Shown here: positions 14,330 to 17,192 of the stretch, piece by piece | Position numbering within the stretch: the first letter of the stretch is position 1 | Layout of the letters: each line of letters opens with the position of its first letter | NCBI GenBank assembly: GCA_045594105.1 | Contig: JAZNXY010000048.1 | Coordinates: 1-17,192, forward strand | DNA length: 17,192 nt | Source: URNF01 sp045594105 | GTDB lineage: Bacteria; Bacillota; Clostridia; Oscillospirales; Acutalibacteraceae | Direction of reading: 5' to 3' | Translations under genes and position numbers: made by a program | Notes under the pieces: model-generated | Told to the model about the DNA's origin: nothing | Seen by the model: only the letters and a program-made list of their open reading frames with translations | Database searches by the model: none

Positions 14330-14949
14330 CTGTATACCTCCTCAATCTTTGCAACGGCATCTTTCACAACGATAACAGTATCGGCGTTCAGGATGTCATA
14401 GGTGTTAAGCGTATTGACCAGAGCGGTCTTGGCGCCTTCGATATTGCGAGTGGATTTGACAGCCACATCGTTTTTCTCGGGCAGAACCAGAAGCACTTTT
14501 TTGCCGGCGTTCAACGCAGCAAACATAGCAGCAACGGTTTTGGTTTTGATCTCTTCGAGGGTGAGCTCGTCGAGCACCAACAGGGTGCCGTCCGCCACTT
14601 TAGAGGACAGCGCAGATTTCAGAGCGAGTCTGCGAACCTTCTTGGGCAGAACGTAGTTGTAGGAACGGGGCTTCGGGCCGAGAGCCACACCACCGTGTAC
14701 CCACTGGGGAGCACGGGTAGAACCCTGACGGGCATGACCGGTTCCCTTCTGTCTCCAGGGCTTTTTGCCGCCGCCGGAAACTTCGGTACGGGTTTTGGTG
14801 GACTGGGTGCCCTGACGCTGGTTAGCGAGGAAGTTTACTACAGCGCTGTGCATTACAACAGCGTTGGGCTCGATGCCGAATACTTCAGCAGCCAACTCTA
14901 AAGTGCCGGTTTCTTTACCGAGCATATCATACGTTTTTACGGTAGCCAT
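14326..14949 (-). CDS. rplD: 50S ribosomal protein L4
   Basis: A 207-residue L4. The long internal loop that enters the exit tunnel lies at about residues 45-98 and contains GGGKKPWRQKGTGHARQGS and TRAPQWVHGGVALGPKPRSY. The globular domain follows, with LALKSALSSK and a Rossmann-like part. In E. coli L4 also represses its own operon by acting on the S10 leader at both transcription and translation. The attenuator-like hairpin at 16414-16438 makes a similar role plausible here, by inference only. The ATG at 14949 follows GGGAGGAGGACAAATA. Confidence 0.98.
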   Translation of the reverse strand: MATVKTYDMLGKETGTLELAAEVFGIEPNAVVMHSAVVNFLANQRQGTQSTKTRTEVSGGGKKPWRQKGTGHARQGSTRAPQWVHGGVALGPKPRSYNYVLPKKVRRLALKSALSSKVADGTLLVLDELTLEEIKTKTVAAMFAALNAGKKVLLVLPEKNDVAVKSTRNIEGAKTALVNTLNTYDILNADTVIVVKDAVAKIEEVYR

Positions 14950-14966
14950 TATTTGTCCTCCTCCCT

Positions 14967-15596
14967 TCAGCCTTTCACAGTGTCAGAGAGAACCACGATG
15001 CCGTTCTTCGGGCCGGGGATGGCGCCTTTCACAGCGATAAGATTGTTCTCTACGTCAACTTTGACAACTTCCAGATTCTGTACGGTTACACGCTCTGCAC
15101 CGAGGTGACCTGCACTCTTCATGCCCTTGAACACGCGAGCCGGGTCGATAACACCCTGAGAACCGGCATGACGAGCATTCGGACCGGTACCATGGGATTC
15201 CTTCAGGCGGGAGTGGTTCCAACGTTTTACAACGCCGGCGTAACCTTTACCTTTGCTGGTGCCAACCACGTCAACGTGATCGCCTGCAGCAAAAACGTCC
15301 GCTTTGATTACGTCGCCAACGTTAGCGGCGTCCGCATTTTCAAGACGGAACTCGCGAAGCACTCTTTTGGGAGCAACTTCTGCTTTGTCGAAATGACCTT
15401 GCATGGGTTTGGTTACGTGTTTGGTGGTTACGTCACCGAAACCATACTGTACGGCTGCATAGCCGTCGTTTTCCACGGTCTTTTTCTGCACTACTACGCA
15501 GGGGCCCGCCTCAATGACGGTGACCGGTACTACATTGCCCTTTTCATCGAAGATCTGGGTCATGCCCATCTTCTTGCCGATGATAGCTTTTTGCAT
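14967..15596 (-). CDS. rplC: 50S ribosomal protein L3
   Basis: A 209-residue L3, an early-assembly protein whose loop reaches the peptidyl transferase centre. It starts MQKAIIGKKMGMTQIFDEKG. It contains the family signature GTSKGKGYAGVVKRWNHSR at 112-130 and the loop ARHAGSQGVIDPARVFKGMK, followed by SAGHLGAERVTVQNLEVVKV. The ATG at 15596 has a strong AAGGAGGTATAGAAAG upstream. It is separated from rpsJ by 423 nt, far more than the usual few tens, because of the inverted-repeat element at 15742-16017. Confidence 0.98.
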   Translation of the reverse strand: MQKAIIGKKMGMTQIFDEKGNVVPVTVIEAGPCVVVQKKTVENDGYAAVQYGFGDVTTKHVTKPMQGHFDKAEVAPKRVLREFRLENADAANVGDVIKADVFAAGDHVDVVGTSKGKGYAGVVKRWNHSRLKESHGTGPNARHAGSQGVIDPARVFKGMKSAGHLGAERVTVQNLEVVKVDVENNLIAVKGAIPGPKNGIVVLSDTVKG

Positions 15597-15741
15597 CTTT
15601 CTATACCTCCTTGGTTATTGGTTGGCTTCTTTTATATACCTTATATATACCGTATCACGGCTTTCCTTGCGGAGTTCCTGATGGCGGCGAAGGTTTTTAT
15701 GAAACCAACATGACCTCGCTTTCGAGAAACCTTACAAACCG
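15597..15741 (-). promoter_or_regulatory. rplC leader segment between element and rplC
   Basis: This holds the rplC SD, then an A/T-rich part with two copies of TATATACC (15633-15640 and 15644-15651 on the plus strand). Further up there is a possible stem AAGGTTT (15690-15696) with AAACCTT (15727-15733) around a small CTCG-CTTT-CGAG hairpin (15713-15724 region). The TATATA stretches resemble -10 boxes, but I see no good -35 at 16-18 nt, so a promoter is only possible. No small gene is evident. Confidence 0.3.
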
Positions 15742-16017
15742 TAGGCTGGCGAGAGTCGAACCCCTTTGCGGTTTCGCTCGCCGCCTTTCCCGTGCGGGTT
15801 TGCGCTCATTTTTGCAAGGCGCCAGCCTTGCGGCAAATTCGCACTTTCCCGCACATAAAATCCGGCGGCAGAAACTCTCTGACCTGCAAAATGTAAAATT
15901 TTTGTGTGAGAGGAAGCCGACAAAACGCAGGAATACTCCCGTATTTCAAGTTTTGAGGCAAACTATCACCGAAAATTTTCTTTTGCAGGCGTAAAGAGTT
16001 CGACTCCCGCCAGCCTA
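15742..16017. repeat. 276-bp inverted-repeat element with three-way-junction symmetry (MITE-like or structured ncRNA)
   Basis: The ends are 20-bp inverted repeats (15742-15761 and 15998-16017) that match at 19 of 20 positions. Inside, one arm pairs GTGCGGG (15792-15798) with CCCGCAC (15848-15854), then TGCG/CGCA, then GCAAGGC (15814-15820) with GCCTTGC (15825-15831). The second arm pairs CCTGCAAAA (15883-15891) with TTTTGCAGG (15981-15989), then CAAAAC (15921-15926) with GTTTTG (15950-15955), then AATAC/GTATT (15932-15945). No open frame in it looks like a protein. The right end lies 2 nt from the rpsJ stop codon. I interpret it as a non-autonomous inserted repeat or a structured RNA; copy number elsewhere is unknown. 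Confidence 0.7.
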
Positions 16018-16019
16018 AC

Positions 16020-16331
16020 TTACAGTTTGATTTCGATTTCTACACCGGCGGGGAGCTCAAGGCCCGTCAAGGCCTCAACGGTTTTGTTGGACGGTCTGAG
16101 AATGTCAATCAGACGCTTGTGGGTGCGGGTCTCAAACTGCTCACGAGAGTCTTTATACTTGTGAACAGCACGAAGGATAGTCACAACTTCCTTCTCGGTG
16201 GGCAGCGGCACGGGACCGGAAACACGAGCGCCGGTGCGGCGAGCGGTCTCTACAATCTTTTCTGCTGCCTGATCAACCAACTGATGATCATAACCCTTGA
16301 TGCGAATGCGAATTTTTTCTTTGACTGCCAC
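16020..16331 (-). CDS. rpsJ: 30S ribosomal protein S10 (GTG start)
   Basis: A 103-residue S10 of the 30S head, and the partner of NusB in transcription antitermination. The sequence MAVKEKIRIRIKGYDHQLVD, then RTGARVSGPVPLPTEKEVVT and RTHKRLIDILRPSNKTVEAL, and the end LPAGVEIEIKL match the family and its length. The start is GTG at 16331-16329, with AAGGAGGCG at good spacing. The same frame stays open for 89 codons upstream through the leader, but that extension has no S10 similarity and crosses the attenuator hairpin. First gene of the supercluster. Confidence 0.97.
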   Translation of the reverse strand: MAVKEKIRIRIKGYDHQLVDQAAEKIVETARRTGARVSGPVPLPTEKEVVTILRAVHKYKDSREQFETRTHKRLIDILRPSNKTVEALTGLELPAGVEIEIKL

Positions 16332-16672
16332 TTGAAAACGCCTCCTTATTATTTTTAGTTGGCGGGCGACGCTAAAACCGTACACTTTGCCGGGTGTTTC
16401 TTTTTCGGCCGTGAAAAAACCGAACACACTGTGTCCGGATTCGGTAAGAGCGTCCTGTTTTTGGCCGCAAGCCATCGCAAGTACGGGTAGACGCACCGTT
16501 GGGGAGTGCGTTCCCTGCCTGTGGTTAAAACAGATATTCTTGTCGCCCGGTTTGAAATCGGACATACTCCGCGGAAAAACCGACCCTATTGGCCGCAACC
16601 TCCCGCATCATCGCATATCGTGCAGTCTGCGCTACGAAAAACGGGCAGAATAACCCCTTTTTTCGCGCATGC
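16332..16672 (-). promoter_or_regulatory. S10 operon leader RNA
   Basis: About 340 nt of untranslated leader between the predicted transcription start and the rpsJ GTG. Besides the attenuator-like hairpin (16414-16438), it holds a 6-bp stem ACGCAC (16491-16496) with GTGCGT (16506-16511). It also has two copies of TTGCGGCCAA as read on the transcribed strand (16598-16589 and 16470-16461). Several TTCGG/CCGAA segments allow alternative pairings. Long structured leaders are known for autoregulated S10 operons; the regulator here is not identifiable from sequence alone. Confidence 0.6.
16414..16438 (-). terminator. Attenuator-like intrinsic terminator in the S10 leader
   Basis: Read on the minus strand, CCGGACAC AGT GTGTTCGG forms an 8-bp stem (one G-T pair) with a 3-nt loop (16438-16420), followed at once by TTTTTT (16419-16414). 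It lies 83 nt before the rpsJ start codon. CCGAA immediately upstream (16444-16440) and another CCGAA downstream (16408-16404) can each pair with the TTCGG half of the stem. TGTCCG at 16564-16559 can pair with the other half. Such competing partners are expected of a regulated terminator. Confidence 0.65.
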
Positions 16673-16678
16673 CCAATT

Positions 16679-16707
16679 ATATTACAATAAAACGTGAAAA
16701 AAATCAA
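16679..16707 (-). promoter_or_regulatory. S10 operon promoter
   Basis: On the minus strand, -35 TTGATT (16707-16702), 17-nt spacer, -10 TAATAT (16684-16679). An overlapping TATAAT (16681-16676) is a perfect -10 but would need a 20-nt spacer. Upstream, 16711-16750 is a series of A-tracts on this strand that looks like an UP element for the RpoA C-terminal domain, fitting a strong ribosomal promoter. It lies after the terminator of the preceding gene. Confidence 0.7.
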
Positions 16708-16824
16708 GTGTTTTTGCGTATTTTTTTCAATTTTTTTTAATTTTTTCTTGCTCCACAATATGTAGTGTTTTTGCTCGATTGACTCCCCTTCATCTGTATA
16801 TTCTCGTATGAAAAAGTTTTTTAC
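16708..16824. other. A/T-rich intergenic stretch, no gene seen
   Basis: This lies between the terminator of the right-edge gene and the S10 promoter. It is dominated by A and T runs, the likely UP-element region. An open frame that crosses it on the minus strand begins inside the terminator hairpin, has no Shine-Dalgarno and is low in complexity, so I do not call it. Confidence 0.5.
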
Positions 16825-16857
16825 AAAAAACAGCCGCAGCAAAAATGCTGCGGCTGT
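16825..16857 (-). terminator. Intrinsic terminator of the right-edge gene
   Basis: An 11-bp perfect stem, ACAGCCGCAGC (16830-16840) with GCTGCGGCTGT (16847-16857), can gain one more A-T pair around a 4-nt loop. On the minus strand TTTTTT follows directly. It lies 10 nt past the stop codon of the gene ending at 16868, and separates that gene from the S10 promoter. Confidence 0.92.
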
Positions 16858-16867
16858 TGTGTTTTAC

Positions 16868-17192
16868 TTATCCGATGGTAACGTTTGTGTATTTGCCGGC
16901 TGCACGATGAACGGTTACCGTATCACCGACTTTTAAGAACGGTAATTGGTCAGAGAGAGAGGCAGGCAGCACCACAATGCCGTCCACGCCGTCCATTTTC
17001 ACATAATACTGCGTGTTGCCGTCTACCACCGCACTTGCCAGGGCGGTGACGATGCCTTTGAGCTCGACAAAGCTCTCTTGATTGCTCTCAGTCTCAATCT
17101 TCTCGTCTGCAAGAGCCCCGATATACGCTTCTCTTGCTTTATCCACCGTCGTACCCGTGCCCACTATCTGATACTGCTCCATATCTACGAAG
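16868..17192 (-). CDS. Unrecognised protein, C-terminal part (runs off the window)
   Basis: The frame is open to the window edge. A Met at 17182 would give 104 residues, but no Shine-Dalgarno precedes it, and the residues upstream (Phe-Val-Asp) continue the frame. I therefore treat it as the C-terminus of a longer protein. The first part (MEQYQIVGTGTTVDKAREAY) looks like a short alpha/beta segment. The rest, from VELKGIVTALASAVVDGNTQ through VTVHRAAGKYTNVTIG, is a run of beta strands with YYVKMDGVDGIVVLPASLSD, similar in pattern to a small OB-like or beta-barrel domain. I do not recognise the family. It is closed by a strong terminator and is not part of the ribosomal transcript. Confidence 0.7.
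   Translation of the reverse strand, partial: FVDMEQYQIVGTGTTVDKAREAYIGALADEKIETESNQESFVELKGIVTALASAVVDGNTQYYVKMDGVDGIVVLPASLSDQLPFLKVGDTVTVHRAAGKYTNVTIG

Noticed and set aside
15742..15780. Possible tRNA gene, suggested by the AGAGTCGAACCCC stretch
   Set aside because: Only the T-loop consensus is present. The T-stem does not pair properly, and no anticodon, D-arm or acceptor stem could be found on either strand.
15813..15832. Terminator within the inserted element (GCAAGGC/GCCTTGC hairpin)
   Set aside because: The 7-bp stem is not followed by a T-run on either transcribed strand (GGCAAA on the plus strand, AAAAATG on the minus strand), so it is better explained as the tip of the larger arm.
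15732..15923. 63-codon open frame on the minus strand inside the inverted-repeat element
   Set aside because: It has no Shine-Dalgarno site, runs through one terminal repeat and one hairpin arm, and has a basic, featureless composition. The self-complementary structure explains the sequence better than coding.
16332..16598. Upstream in-frame extension of rpsJ (89 codons from a TTG)
   Set aside because: Its translation has no S10 similarity, it reads through the attenuator hairpin, and S10 has a well-placed SD and GTG at 16331 giving the normal 103-residue length.
16525..16842. 105-codon open frame upstream of rpsJ on the minus strand
   Set aside because: It starts inside a terminator hairpin, crosses the A/T-rich promoter region, lacks an SD and is low in complexity. 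Its last 28 codons from ATG 16611 (a possible leader peptide) also lack an SD.
1..17192. CRISPR array, integrase, transposase or toxin-antitoxin genes
   Set aside because: No regularly spaced repeats were seen, and none of the translated frames resembles such proteins. The window is conserved translation machinery apart from its edges.

Overview
The window is almost entirely one ribosomal-protein supercluster on the minus strand. It is the fused S10, spc and alpha operons, running from rpsJ at about 16.3 kb down to rplQ at 0.55 kb. The order is rpsJ-rplC-rplD-rplW-rplB-rpsS-rplV-rpsC-rplP-rpmC-rpsQ | rplN-rplX-rplE-rpsZ(S14)-rpsH-rplF-rplR-rpsE-rpmD-rplO-secY-adk-map-infA-rpmJ | rpsM-rpsK-rpsD-rpoA-rplQ. 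The organism looks like a Gram-positive Firmicute of class Clostridia, probably near Oscillospirales. The reasons are strong AGGAGG-type Shine-Dalgarno sites before nearly every gene, the 61-residue zinc S14, an L24 with a C-terminal Cys4 tail, and rpsD inside the alpha segment (in Bacillus subtilis it lies elsewhere). The exact lineage is an inference.

Right edge (16.8-17.2 kb): the C-terminal end of an unrecognised protein, closed by an intrinsic terminator at 16825-16857. A promoter (TTGATT-17-TAATAT, 16679-16707) behind an A/T-rich tract then starts the S10 transcript. A leader of about 340 nt follows, with an 8-bp hairpin and T6 run at 16414-16438 that looks like a leader attenuator. This fits autoregulated S10 operons.

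Between rpsJ and rplC there is an unusual 423-nt gap. It contains a 276-bp element (15742-16017) bounded by 20-bp inverted repeats (19/20 match). Two internal arms are also self-complementary, so the whole element can be drawn as a three-way junction. Nothing in it looks protein-coding. It is the least explained part of the window.

Main block (0.55-15.6 kb): 30 genes with short gaps or 1-4 nt overlaps and no strong terminator between them. The products build the large subunit (L2-L6, L14-L18, L22-L24, L29, L30, L36) and the small subunit (S3-S5, S8, S11, S13, S14, S17, S19). The remaining products are the translocon channel SecY, adenylate kinase, methionine aminopeptidase, IF-1 and the RNA polymerase alpha subunit. 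Larger spacers with hairpins lie before rplN (84 nt), adk (88 nt), rpmJ (100 nt) and rpoA (140 nt). Start codons are GTG for rpsJ, rpsQ and rplN, and TTG for rplX and rpsE.

Left edge (0-0.5 kb): the supercluster ends at a textbook intrinsic terminator (491-525). A separate promoter (TTGATG-17-TAAAAT, 379-407) then drives a gene for a secreted protein with a signal peptide, cut by the window edge. Apart from the 276-bp element and the leader, this is a conserved housekeeping region, and I see no new multi-gene system in it.
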